Source: Streptomyces brasiliensis (GTDB lineage Bacteria; Actinomycetota; Actinomycetes; Streptomycetales; Streptomycetaceae). Taken from it: a stretch of DNA of 64,000 nt. This document shows positions 27,043 to 39,547 of the stretch, in pieces; position 1 is the first letter of the stretch, and every line of letters starts with the position of its first letter. The position numbers were made by a program, and so were the translations under genes. The stretch is taken from the NCBI RefSeq assembly GCF_014647875.1, contig NZ_BMQA01000002.1, forward strand, positions 186,001 through 250,000. The letters are read 5' to 3'. The notes under the pieces were generated by a model. The model was not told where the DNA came from and made no database searches. It worked only from the letters and a program-made list of their open reading frames with translations.

Positions 27043-28239
27043 TCATTCTCCGGCTCGTCCGTCCCCGTCCACTGCGTCGAGGATGCCGGGCAGCGCACGG
27101 AGGAACGCCCCCGTCTCGTCGTCGCCGAGGTTGAGCGGCGGCATCAGTCGTACGACATCGGGAGCGGGCGCGTTCACCAGGAGACCGGCCTCCTGAGCCG
27201 CCTGCTGGACCTGCGGCGCGAGCGGCTCGGTGAGCACGATACCCAGGAGGAGGCCCGCGCCCCGGACATGGGCGATCAACGGATGGCCGAGGGACTCGAC
27301 GCCGTCGCGCACCTTCTCGCTCTGCCGCTTGACGTTCTCGAGCAGCCCGTCGTTCTCGATGGTGTCGAGCACGGCGAGTCCGGCGGCGCAGGCGATGGGG
27401 TTGCCGCCGAACGTCGTCCCGTGCTGGCCCGGCCCGAGCAGGTCGGCGGCCCGCCCGAAGGCCACGGTTGCGCCGAGCGGCAGCCCGCCGCCGAGGCCCT
27501 TCGCGAGCGTGACGACGTCGGGCAGGACGCCCTCGTGGGCCTGGTACTCGAACCAGTTGCCGGTACGGCCGATGCCGGTCTGCACCTCGTCGAGGACCAG
27601 CAGCGAACCGGTGGCCGCGGTGATCGCGCGGGCCGCCTTGAGATAGCCGGGCGGCGGGACGACCACACCGTTCTCGCCCTGGATCGGCTCGATGATCACG
27701 AGTGCGGTCTCGTCGGTGACCGCGGCGGCGAGCGCCTTCGCGTCGCCGTACGGCACATGTGTGACGTCGCCGGGCAGCGGCAGGAAAGGCTCCTGCTTGC
27801 CGGGCTGGCCGGTGAGGGCGAGCGCGCCCATCGTGCGGCCGTGGAAGCCGCCCTCGGTGGCGACCATGTGGGTGCGCCCGGTCAGCCGGCCGATCTTGAA
27901 GGCTCCCTCGTTGGCCTCGGCGCCCGAGTTGCAGAAGTAGACCTTGCCGTCCCGGCCGAAGAGCTGGAGCAGTCGCTCGGCGAGGGCGACGGGCGGCTCG
28001 GCGATGAACAGGTTGGAGACATGGCCGAGGGAGGCGATCTGGCCGCTCACGGCCTCGACGACGGCCGGGTGGGCGTGGCCGAGCGCGTTGACCGCGATGC
28101 CGCCGACGAAGTCGAGGTACTGCTTGCCGTCGGCGTCCCACAGCTTGGTGCCCTCGCCGCGGACGAGCGGCAGGCGCGGGGTGCCGTAGTTGTTCATGAG
28201 CGCGCCCTGCCACCGCGCGGTCAGTTCCTGATTGCTCAT
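27043..28239 (-). CDS. argD: Acetylornithine aminotransferase
   Basis: PLP enzyme that converts N-acetylglutamate semialdehyde to N-acetylornithine with glutamate. 398 residues, class III aminotransferase: [47 protein letters not shown] and the PLP lysine in [16 protein letters not shown]. Start ATG 28239 overlaps the argB stop by 4 nt. Fourth gene of the arginine operon. Confidence 0.96.
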   Translation of the reverse strand: MSNQELTARWQGALMNNYGTPRLPLVRGEGTKLWDADGKQYLDFVGGIAVNALGHAHPAVVEAVSGQIASLGHVSNLFIAEPPVALAERLLQLFGRDGKVYFCNSGAEANEGAFKIGRLTGRTHMVATEGGFHGRTMGALALTGQPGKQEPFLPLPGDVTHVPYGDAKALAAAVTDETALVIIEPIQGENGVVVPPPGYLKAARAITAATGSLLVLDEVQTGIGRTGNWFEYQAHEGVLPDVVTLAKGLGGGLPLGATVAFGRAADLLGPGQHGTTFGGNPIACAAGLAVLDTIENDGLLENVKRQSEKVRDGVESLGHPLIAHVRGAGLLLGIVLTEPLAPQVQQAAQEAGLLVNAPAPDVVRLMPPLNLGDDETGAFLRALPGILDAVDGDGRAGE

Positions 28240-29140
28240 GACTCCCCCTCTTCGTCCGGCACGACCATCGTGCCGATGCCCTCGTCGGTGAAGATCTCCA
28301 GCAGGATCGAGTGCTGGACCCGGCCGTCGATGACGCGGGCGGTGGTGACGCCGCCTCGCACGGCGTGCAGACAGCCCTCCATCTTCGGCACCATGCCGGC
28401 GGACAGCTCCGGCAGCAGCTTCTCCAGCTGGGACGCGGTGAGGCGGCTGATCACCTCGTCGGAGTTCGGCCAGTCCTCGTAGAGTCCCTCGACGTCGGTG
28501 AGGACCATGAGGGTCTCGGCGCCGAGGGCGGCGGCCAGGGCGGCTGCCGCCGTGTCGGCATTGACGTTGTAGACATGTCCGTCGTCCTGGCTGCGGGCGA
28601 TGGAGGAGACGACCGGGATACGGCCGTCGGCGAGCAGCACCTCGATCGCGCCCGTGTCGATCTCGGTGATCTCACCCACCCGCCCGATGTCGACCAGCTC
28701 GCCGTCGATCTCGGGCCTGAGCTTGGTCGCGGTCATGGTGTGCCCGTCCTCGCCGGTGAGGCCGACGGCGAGCGGGCCGTGCTGATTGAGCAGCCCGACC
28801 AGCTCCCGCTGCACCTGTCCGACCAGCACCATGCGGACGACGTCCATGGCCTCCTCGGTGGTGACCCTGAGGCCGGCCTTGAACTCGCTGACGATGCCGT
28901 GCCTGTCGAGCGCCCGGCTGATCTGCGGGCCGCCGCCGTGCACCACGACCGGCTTGAGACCGGCGTGCCGCAGGAAGACCACGTCCTGGGCGAAGGCGGC
29001 CTTCAGCTCCTCGTTCACCATCGCGTTGCCGCCGAACTTGATGACGACCGTCTTCCCGTGGTGCCGGGTCAGCCAGGGCAGCGCCTCGACGAGGATCTGG
29101 GCTTTCGGCAGGGCCGTGTGCTTACGCGTCGTTCCAGTGC

Positions 29141-29144
<4 letters not shown>
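28236..29144 (-). CDS. argB: Acetylglutamate kinase
   Basis: Phosphorylates N-acetylglutamate; the usual arginine-inhibited step. 302 residues of the amino-acid kinase fold: [54 protein letters not shown] and [18 protein letters not shown]. An N-terminal helix before VVIKFGGNA fits arginine-sensitive forms. ATG 29144 overlaps the argJ stop by 4 nt (ATGA). Confidence 0.96.
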
Positions 29145-31747
<2,603 letters not shown>

Positions 31748-31748
<1 letters not shown>

Positions 31749-32737
31749 CAGGGGATGAGGTCCTTCGCTCGTTCCACGTTGGTCGCCTTCACCAGGAAGT
31801 GCGGCCGCCTCTTGACTTCGTAGTAGATCCGCCCGGTGTACTCGCCGATCACGCCCAGCATGACCATCTGGACGCCGGCGAGGGCGGTCACCGCGGTGAT
31901 GATCGTGACGTAGCCGGGCGTCTCCACCCCGTTGACCAGTGCTGCGCCCACGATCCACGCCGTGTACGCGCCCGCGCACACCAGCAGTGCCATACCGAGG
32001 TAGAGGGCGGCGCGCAGCGGGCGGTTGTTGAAGGAGAGCACTCCGTCGAGCCCGTAGTTGAGCAGGCTGCGGAAGCTCCAGGAGCTGCGGCCCGCCTCGC
32101 GCACGGCGTTCTCGTACTCGAAGGTGGCGGTCGGGAACCCGACCCAGGCGAACAGCCCCTTGGAGAAGCGGTTGTACTCGGTGAGGCCGAGCACCGCGTC
32201 CACCACCCGCCGCGACAGCAGCCGGAAGTCGCCGACACCGTCGACGAGTTCGACGTCGACGAGACGGTTGACGAACCGGTAGTACAGCCGGGCGGTGAAG
32301 GTGCGGCTGATCCGCTCGCCGCTCCTGCTGCGCTTGGCGACGACCTGGTCGTAGCCCTGTGCGCGCAGGTCCACCATGCGCCGGACGAGTCCGGGCGGGT
32401 GCTGGAGGTCGGCGTCCATGACGACCACGGAGTCGCCGGTGGCGTGGCGCAGCCCGGCGAGCAGGGCCGCCTCCTTGCCGAAGTTCCGGCTGAAGGAGAC
32501 GTACCGGACGCGGGAGTCGCGGTCGGCGATCCGCTTCAGGGCGGCGAGCGTCAGGTCGCGGCTGCCGTCGTCGACGTACACGAACTCCATGTCGTGGCCG
32601 AGCGGCAGCAGCTCGTCGGCGACTTTCTGGACCTCTTCGTGGAAGCGCTCGACGACGTCTTCCTCGTTGTAGCAGGGTGCGACGATCGATATCAGCACGG
32701 TTCTTCCCCCCTGGGGCGGTCGGCGGGTGTCGGTCAT
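31748..32737 (-). CDS. Family 2 glycosyltransferase, polyprenyl-phosphate type (GtrB/DPM-like)
   Basis: Makes a polyprenyl-phosphate sugar at the inner face of the membrane. 329 residues: GT-A core with SIVAPCYNEEDVVERF, VYVDDGSRDLTLAAL, SFSRNFGKEAALLAGL, the metal site VVMDADLQHPPG and SRSWSF-like acceptor segment (GRSSWSFRSLL), then two C-terminal membrane helices. It is coupled to GtrA and to a large YfhO-like protein. The sugar and final target (cell-wall polymer or glycoprotein) are unknown. Confidence 0.92.
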
Positions 32738-35343
32738 GCGGTGGTGGACGGTCCCGGGGCCCGCCGCCGGCGGACGGCGGTGAGAGTGCCGAGCAGGATC
32801 AGGGCGAGCAGCGAGGCGGCACCGACCGCCCCGCCCAGCCGCAGACCGGGTGGATGGAAAGTGCAGGTCAGGCTGGTCGAGGAGCCGTCGAGGGGGATGG
32901 CGATCAGCCCGTGGCGGGACTCGGCGGGCGTGGCTGGAGCGTCGCCCGTGGCGCAGCGCCAGCCGGCGATCCGGGGAGCCGCGACGACCGCGGTTCCCTT
33001 GCTGCCCGCGGGAAGTTCGGCGTGCAGGGTGGCGTCGGAGACGGTCACCTTCGTGGCGCCGGTGGCCTCGAGCTGCGCGGCGGCGGTGCGCAGCCGGGCG
33101 GTGTCCAGACAGCCGACCGCGCGGTCCGGGACGCGGCTGTTGCGGTCCGGGGACAGCTCGATCCGCAGCCGCCCGGACGCCGGGACGGTACCCAGCCGCC
33201 GCATCACGGCGATCTTGGCCCCGACGGCGTCGGACCTGAACTGTGCGGCCTCACCGTCCGCCAGTCGGGCCGTGCCCGAGTAGTGCGGCGCCCACAGGTA
33301 GACATCCTCTCCGGCCGGACAGCTCGCGGTGATCGCCGGCTTCCGTACGTCCGTCCCGGCCGCGGTGATGAGCAGCCCCGGGTGCCGCGCGTCGCCCTGT
33401 CGGGGCGGCTTTCCGGTGACGGTGCGCACGGTGAGGCGGGGAACGGTGTAGACGCGGGCGCCGAGCATCAGTTCCTGGTTGCGGTACGGTGACGGGCCGA
33501 ATCCGGCGCCGCCGGAGCCGCCCGGATGCACCGTGACCAGGGGCGGCACGGACTGCCGGGACACGGTCACCGGAGCGTTGTGCTGCGGCAGCCATGTCTG
33601 GTGCGGATCGGGCGGGGAGTGCACCCGGGCACCGACGGAGAAGATGACGTCCGTGACGGGGTTGTCCAGGCTCTGCAGACTGCGGCCGTGCGAGGTCCAG
33701 CCGTCGCCCAGGGCCGTCAGCGTGCGGCTGAGGACGTCCGAGGTGAGGCTGCTGTAGTACTGGGCGCCCTGACCGCCGACCAGCAGCGGGTCGTTGGAGA
33801 CGGTCTGCTCCCGGCCGGGGTCGGTGCGGTAGCGGGGCCAGCCGTCGGCCCGCGCGATCACGTCCGCCTGCCGCTGCTGCCGCTCGCCCCAGGGCGCGTA
33901 GTCGTCCATGTGGGAGAGCCGCTTGCGTGTGTCCACGGCCGAGGTGGCAACGGTCTCGCCGAGTTGCCCGCCGACGAGCAGCACCGCGGCGAGCGCGGTC
34001 AGAGCGGTACGGCGCCTGCCGACCCGGAGTCCGGGGACGGTCGCCCCGGACCGCAGGAGCCAGAGCAGGGCCAGGCCGGCCAGCGCTCCGGCGGCGGCGA
34101 GCAGCAGCACCGGCCAGATGTACGGCCGTACCAGGATGCTGCGGCTCGCGACGGCCACGATCAGGGCGAGCAGCCCGGCCGCCGCGGCCAGAGCGCGCCG
34201 GTCCGGTGGGCCGTACGCCAGCGCGTGCCAGGCCGCGATCACCAGCAGCCCGCACAGCACGAACGCCTGCCGGTACTGGCTGCCCTGCGGCGTGGCGAAG
34301 GCGTGCCACACCAGCTGGGTCGGGGCCCACTGCATCGACAGCAGCACGCCGGCCACCAGCAGCGTCCACCCTGCGCGCACCGGCCGGGGCACCGCCCGGT
34401 GGAACGGCAGGGCGAGGGCGAGGACCAGCGCCGTGAGGCCCACGTACACGGCCGGCGAGCCGTAGCTGTAGGTCGTCGGCAGCAGCCTGGCCAGCAGGTC
34501 CTGAGTCGCCACCGGGACGAAGTCGCCCTCCCGGCCCGGGTAGGCGTCCCGGGTACCGAAGAAGATCACCACCACGAGGGGGGCGGCCAGGCCCACGCCG
34601 AGTGCGACGGTGAGGACGGCTCGGCCCGCCGCCGCGAGCGCCCGGCGGCGCGGGAGGCCGGCGAGCAGCAGGCGCAGCAGCAGAACGAGGCCGGCGCCCA
34701 GGGTGGCCATGTAGGCGGTGTAGAAGTTGGCTGTCCAGGCGAGCGCGACGACCAGCACGCCGAGCAGCGGGCGCCGTCCGCGCAACGCCCATTCGCCGGC
34801 CAGGCACAGCAGCGGCAGGGCGACGAGACCGTCGAGCCACATCGGGTTGTACGAGGCGACGGCCAAGCTCCAGCCGCACAGGGCGTACGACGCGCCCAGC
34901 AGGCCCGCCACCCACCAGCGGCCCGGCCGCAGCGCGAGCAGCAGACAGGTCATCACTGCGGCGGCTGTCGCCGTCTTGAGCACGGTGATCACATAGACGG
35001 CGAGGTCGATCTCGTCCCGCGGGAAGACCGCGACGAGCAGCGCGAAGGGGCTGCCGAGGTAGGTGCCGAGGTCGGGGAGGAAGGAGGACCCGTACCCGGA
35101 CTGCCAGTTGACGAGGAGGCCGCCGTCCCCCCTGCCGTGCAGGAGGTCCCACAGGTGGGCGTGGAAGGGCACGTACTGGTTGCCCAGGTCGTTGACGCTG
35201 CGGGTGCGGGGGCCGAAGGGATAGCTGCGGGCAACGGTGTCAGCGGCGCAGAACGCGGTGACGGTGATGAGCGCCGCGAGCAGGGCGGCGGTCGGCATCG
35301 TGTTCCGCTCCGGCTCCGGAGGGGACGGTGTTCTCACACCCAT
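32734..35343 (-). CDS. YfhO-family large membrane protein (probable GT-C-type glycosyltransferase)
   Basis: 869 residues with about twelve N-terminal membrane helices (first around TAALLAALITVTAFCAAD), a loop SVNDLGNQYVPFHAHLWDLL after the first helix of the kind that holds catalytic acids in GT-C enzymes, then a large external domain (about 480-820) and one last C-terminal helix before RRRRAPGPSTTA. Bacillus YfhO glycosylates lipoteichoic acid; with the GT2 and GtrA partners a similar role in decorating an envelope polymer is inferred. The start is uncertain: ATG 35343, 35298 or 35373 are possible and none has a strong ribosome site. Confidence 0.82.
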   Translation of the reverse strand: MGVRTPSPPEPERNTMPTAALLAALITVTAFCAADTVARSYPFGPRTRSVNDLGNQYVPFHAHLWDLLHGRGDGGLLVNWQSGYGSSFLPDLGTYLGSPFALLVAVFPRDEIDLAVYVITVLKTATAAAVMTCLLLALRPGRWWVAGLLGASYALCGWSLAVASYNPMWLDGLVALPLLCLAGEWALRGRRPLLGVLVVALAWTANFYTAYMATLGAGLVLLLRLLLAGLPRRRALAAAGRAVLTVALGVGLAAPLVVVIFFGTRDAYPGREGDFVPVATQDLLARLLPTTYSYGSPAVYVGLTALVLALALPFHRAVPRPVRAGWTLLVAGVLLSMQWAPTQLVWHAFATPQGSQYRQAFVLCGLLVIAAWHALAYGPPDRRALAAAAGLLALIVAVASRSILVRPYIWPVLLLAAAGALAGLALLWLLRSGATVPGLRVGRRRTALTALAAVLLVGGQLGETVATSAVDTRKRLSHMDDYAPWGERQQRQADVIARADGWPRYRTDPGREQTVSNDPLLVGGQGAQYYSSLTSDVLSRTLTALGDGWTSHGRSLQSLDNPVTDVIFSVGARVHSPPDPHQTWLPQHNAPVTVSRQSVPPLVTVHPGGSGGAGFGPSPYRNQELMLGARVYTVPRLTVRTVTGKPPRQGDARHPGLLITAAGTDVRKPAITASCPAGEDVYLWAPHYSGTARLADGEAAQFRSDAVGAKIAVMRRLGTVPASGRLRIELSPDRNSRVPDRAVGCLDTARLRTAAAQLEATGATKVTVSDATLHAELPAGSKGTAVVAAPRIAGWRCATGDAPATPAESRHGLIAIPLDGSSTSLTCTFHPPGLRLGGAVGAASLLALILLGTLTAVRRRRAPGPSTTA

Positions 35344-35471
35344 TTCCTGTCCGGGCGTGGCTGTGCGTTCCATTCTTTGCGGGCCCCCAGCGAAATCGGA
35401 CGCATGGCGTCTCGTCCGGGGGTGTCACTCACTCCCCGTGCTTCTCGGTTTCGCCGGGTTAGACGGACTGC

Positions 35472-35539
35472 TTTTCGGAATGGTTGTGCACACACCGAAA
35501 AGTGAGGGTAAGAATTCCACAGCGACGCTTTCCGGAAAG
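35472..35539. promoter_or_regulatory. AT-richer upstream region of the YfhO operon with inverted repeats
   Basis: The 260-nt gap between the YfhO-like gene and the CGNR gene holds TTTTCGG/CCGAAAA arms (35472-35478 with 35495-35501) and a perfect 12-bp palindrome CTTTCCGGAAAG (35528-35539). It is unusually rich in A+T for this genome. Probable promoter/operator region for the YfhO operon; no regulator can be named. Confidence 0.4.
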
Positions 35540-35601
35540 GAAGGGCAACTTTCAGGAAAACGTAGGTCATCGAGAATGTGGCTGGAATGTGAACTCGTCC
35601 G

Positions 35602-36195
35602 TCAGCGACCCTTGCGCGCCGCGTACGCGCGGGCCGCGCGGACCCGGTTGCCACACTTCGTCGTGCACCAGCGGCGGGCGCCGTGGGAGCGCAGGAACCA
35701 GCGGGTGCAGCCCTGGGCGGCGCAGGCGGTGAGCTGGCCGGCGTCGGTTCCGGTGAGGAGGTCGGTGGCGTCCTCGGCGAGGAGGGAGAGCGCGGCGGCG
35801 GCCGGGTTGCCGGTGTCGGGTTCGTCGGCGCGGCGCGGGCCCTCGGCCGGCCAGACGAGGTGCGGGGTCGAGGGGGCGCCGGCGAGCGCCGAGTTGAGGG
35901 TGGCGAGGGAGTCCGCGGGCGGGATCCGCCGTGCGCCGTACGCCTCGAAGAGTGTCCGCAGCGACTCACGGAGCACCAGCAGCCTGCCGGTCTGCCGTCC
36001 GTTCAGCGTGACGCGGTCCGGCAGCAGCGCGTGCCGGACGAGCCACAGATGCGCGGCCTCCGGGTCGTCGAGCAGGTCGACCTGGCCGTGGCTGAGTGCG
36101 AAGCGCGTGTTGACCAGGGCCAGCGAGACATAGCGCTCCTCGCCGGGTACCGGGAGCTGGTGCAGGTAGACGGGGGCGTGATCCACGGCTCTCAT
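35602..36195 (-). CDS. CGNR zinc-finger protein (ABATE domain), probable stress-linked regulator
   Basis: 197 residues: an N-terminal ABATE domain (FALSHGQVDLLDDPEAAHLWL, then a helical part) and the C-terminal CGNR zinc finger, CAAQGCTRWFLRSHGARRWC and TTKCGNRVRAARAYAARKGR, with four Cys and a conserved His/Arg pattern typical of DNA-binding CGNR proteins. It diverges from a cysteine desulfurase gene across an 82-nt gap that carries a large inverted repeat, which it may bind. No target has been proven for most members of this family. Confidence 0.9.
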   Translation of the reverse strand: MRAVDHAPVYLHQLPVPGEERYVSLALVNTRFALSHGQVDLLDDPEAAHLWLVRHALLPDRVTLNGRQTGRLLVLRESLRTLFEAYGARRIPPADSLATLNSALAGAPSTPHLVWPAEGPRRADEPDTGNPAAAALSLLAEDATDLLTGTDAGQLTACAAQGCTRWFLRSHGARRWCTTKCGNRVRAARAYAARKGR

Positions 36196-36203
36196 GGTAA
36201 TGC

Positions 36204-36247
36204 TTGCGATTCTCCGTGAGGAGGCCTAGCGTGCCTCACGGAGAATC
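36204..36247 (+). promoter_or_regulatory. Divergent promoter with 14-bp perfect inverted repeat (operator)
   Basis: Arms GATTCTCCGTGAGG (36208-36221) and CCTCACGGAGAATC (36234-36247) with a 12-nt centre. A plus-strand promoter fits inside: -35 TTGCGA (36204-36209), 17-bp spacer, -10 TAGCGT (36227-36232). A protein bound to the repeat would block this promoter of the desulfurase gene. The adjacent CGNR protein is the obvious candidate. Confidence 0.75.
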
Positions 36248-36270
36248 ATCATGAAAACCGTGAGAGGTGA

Positions 36271-37509
<1,239 letters not shown>

Positions 37510-37569
37510 CCGGCGGCAGGGCTCGGCCTGGACGGCGCTCGAGGTTCGACGGGACGTAGGGTCGACGGT

Positions 37570-37821
37570 GTGCGTGTGCCGCTGCCGTACCTGGTTCTGT
37601 TTGGTGGGACAGCCGCGGTCATGGTGTTCTTCACCGGGCCGGCCCGGCTGATCCGCGGGCACGGTGCGGCCGGCGCGGGGCTCGGTGAGGTGCCGGCCGC
37701 GTACGAGGAGGCGTTGCGGGCCAGGAGCCATGGGGCGCACTGCGAGATCCGGACCCAGGCCGAGCGCGAGGCGCCCACCGGGTCCCCGGACGGCCCGCGG
37801 CCCGGGACGGGGAAGGCATGA
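37570..37821 (+). CDS. Small protein with one membrane helix, unknown function
   Basis: 83 residues from GTG 37570: one N-terminal hydrophobic helix (LPYLVLFGGTAAVMVFF), then a Gly/Ala and charged, probably flexible tail. No family recognised. Its stop overlaps the ATG of the next gene (DUF6314-like) by 4 nt, which supports it being real and cotranscribed. Confidence 0.55.
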   Translation: MRVPLPYLVLFGGTAAVMVFFTGPARLIRGHGAAGAGLGEVPAAYEEALRARSHGAHCEIRTQAEREAPTGSPDGPRPGTGKA

Positions 37822-38270
37822 CGATGGACAGGCGGTTCTGGCCCGTGGCCGATGTACTGGCTCACCTCGCCGGGCGGTGGCGGGTGACGCGCGGCGTACG
37901 GGACCGTGCGACGGGCGACGAAGGGTACTTCGAAGGCGCCACCGTTTTCCGGCCCCTCGACGGCGGTGGGCTGTTGCACGAGGAGTCCGGCACGTTCACC
38001 TGGCAGGGTGTGGCCCGGCCCGCCGAGCGGACCCTGCGCTTCCTGCCGGGGGCGGTACCCGGTACGGCCGAGGTGTGCTTCGCCGACGGGCGGCCCTTTC
38101 ACGACCTGGACCTGACCTCGGGGCGCCACGTCGCCGACCATCCGTGTTCCGCCGACCTCTACCGGGGCGAGTTCACCGTCCGGGACGCGGACCACTGGCG
38201 GACGGTGTGGCGCGTCGCCGGTCCCGCGAAGGACCTCGTGCTCGTCACCGACTACGTGCGCGAGCGCTGA
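37818..38270 (+). CDS. DUF6314-family protein
   Basis: 150 residues, beta-rich: VADVLAHLAGRWRVTRGVRD, YFEGATVFRPLDGGGLLHEESGTF, FADGRPFHDLDLTSG, HPCSADLYRGEFTVRDADHW. The pattern (LxGxWxxxR, then repeated strands and HPCxxDxYxG) is that of DUF6314, a lipocalin-like barrel of unknown role. Translationally coupled to the small membrane protein before it. The 3' end overlaps the convergent phosphatase-like gene by 19 nt. Confidence 0.8.
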   Translation: MTMDRRFWPVADVLAHLAGRWRVTRGVRDRATGDEGYFEGATVFRPLDGGGLLHEESGTFTWQGVARPAERTLRFLPGAVPGTAEVCFADGRPFHDLDLTSGRHVADHPCSADLYRGEFTVRDADHWRTVWRVAGPAKDLVLVTDYVRER

Positions 38271-38845
38271 GCGGCGGCGCCGTCGAAGCGGAGGTTCCAG
38301 CGGCCCGCGCGTCCCGTCACCGTGGTCATGGACAGCGGACGGACGTCGATGTTCCAGTACGACGCGGGCGGCGCCTTCAGGACGTACACCAGGGCGGCGC
38401 GGATCACCGACGGTTCGGCCACGGCGACGATCCGGCCACCGTCGTCGGCCGGACGCGTCTCGAGCCAGCCGCCGACCCGGGAGATGAAGGAGATCAGCGA
38501 CTCGCCGCCGTGCGGAGTGGAGCGCGGGTCCGCGAGCCAGGCGTCCACCGCCGAAGGCTCCCGGGCCATCGCCTCAGCGAGCGTGAGCCCGCGCCAGCGG
38601 CCCATGTCGCAGTCGCGCAGGGCGAGTTGTACCAGCGGGGCGTACCCCAGGGCGTCGCCGGTCGCGCGGCTGCGCGGCGTCGGCGAGCAGTAGCGCAGCT
38701 CGGCCGCGGCAAGCGGCAGCAGCTCACCCGCGGCATGCTGCACCTCGTCCCACCCCGCCTGGTCCAGCGGCCGGTCGTCCTCGAAGCGCTCCGCGAGCAG
38801 TGACGAACTGCGCGCGGCGGCGACGAACGTGACCCGAAGTTGCAT
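38252..38845 (-). CDS. Histidine phosphatase-like protein lacking the catalytic RHG motif
   Basis: 197 residues with the phosphoglycerate-mutase-like fold: strand LRVTFVAAARSSSLLAERF, ELRYCSPTPRSRATGDALG, CDMGRWRGLTLAEAMAREP, GGESLISFISRVGGWLE and a late AVAEPSVIRAALVYVL. In active members the first strand ends in RHG; here it reads AAARSS, and the late HG is AE. So the phospho-acceptor His is missing and it may be a non-catalytic relative or use another mechanism. Its gene overlaps the convergent DUF6314 gene. Confidence 0.78.
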   Translation of the reverse strand: MQLRVTFVAAARSSSLLAERFEDDRPLDQAGWDEVQHAAGELLPLAAAELRYCSPTPRSRATGDALGYAPLVQLALRDCDMGRWRGLTLAEAMAREPSAVDAWLADPRSTPHGGESLISFISRVGGWLETRPADDGGRIVAVAEPSVIRAALVYVLKAPPASYWNIDVRPLSMTTVTGRAGRWNLRFDGAAAQRSRT

Positions 38846-38964
38846 GCGGCGATGGTGTGCCGCGCGAGAAGACAGGTCAAGGGGCTTTGACGCTGCGTTA
38901 CCGGCGGTGTGCGAAACCTTACTCGAAAGTCAGGAGCTGCCGGACAAGTCGCCTGAAAACGGCT

Positions 38965-39465
38965 TCAGTCGGGGTCGGCCGGAGTTGGGTAGTGCAGCGC
39001 CATCCACTGGTCCGGGCGGTCGAGCGGCGCGAAGCCGAGCTTCTCGTACACGCCGTGCGCGTCGTGCGTGGCGAGCAGGACGCGCCGCAGCCCGTACGGC
39101 CGCAGATACTCGCGCACACCGCCGACCAGCGCCGTGCCGACGCCCTTGCCGCGCACCGACGGGTCGACGTACACATCGGCGAGCCAGGCGAACAGCGCCC
39201 GGTCGGTCACCACGCGCGCGTACGCCACCTGCTCTCCCGAGGCCGTGTCGTACACCCCGAAGTTCACCGACGAGGCCATGGCCCGCGCGTGCTTCTCGCG
39301 GGACCGTCCGATCGCCCAGTACGCGTCCGTGGACAGCCAGCGGTGCACACGGTCGACGTCGATGCGCTCGGCGTCGGCGGAGAGTTCGTAGCCCTCGGGT
39401 AGATCGGAAGGGCCGGAAGCACCGGAGGGGCCGGGGAGATCAGGAAGATCAGGCGCGTCGCTCAT
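38965..39465 (-). CDS. GNAT family N-acetyltransferase
   Basis: 166 residues with the acetyl-CoA motif LADVYVDPSVRGKGVGTALVGGV and VLLATHDAHGVYEKLGFAPL, then MALHYP near the C-terminus. This resembles small GNAT proteins of the YjdJ/ElaA type that act on amines. A Pro/Ser/Asp-rich N-terminal stretch (DAPDLPDLPGPSG) precedes the fold and is probably flexible. Start ATG 39465 chosen because the longer frame upstream is Arg-rich and not conserved. Substrate unknown. Confidence 0.85.
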   Translation of the reverse strand: MSDAPDLPDLPGPSGASGPSDLPEGYELSADAERIDVDRVHRWLSTDAYWAIGRSREKHARAMASSVNFGVYDTASGEQVAYARVVTDRALFAWLADVYVDPSVRGKGVGTALVGGVREYLRPYGLRRVLLATHDAHGVYEKLGFAPLDRPDQWMALHYPTPADPD

Positions 39466-39547
39466 GGACGGATCCTGCCAGCGCCGGCGGCCGATGGTCG
39501 ACCGGATTCGCGCCGCGCCGCGCCGCCGGTACGTGTACGTGTACACG

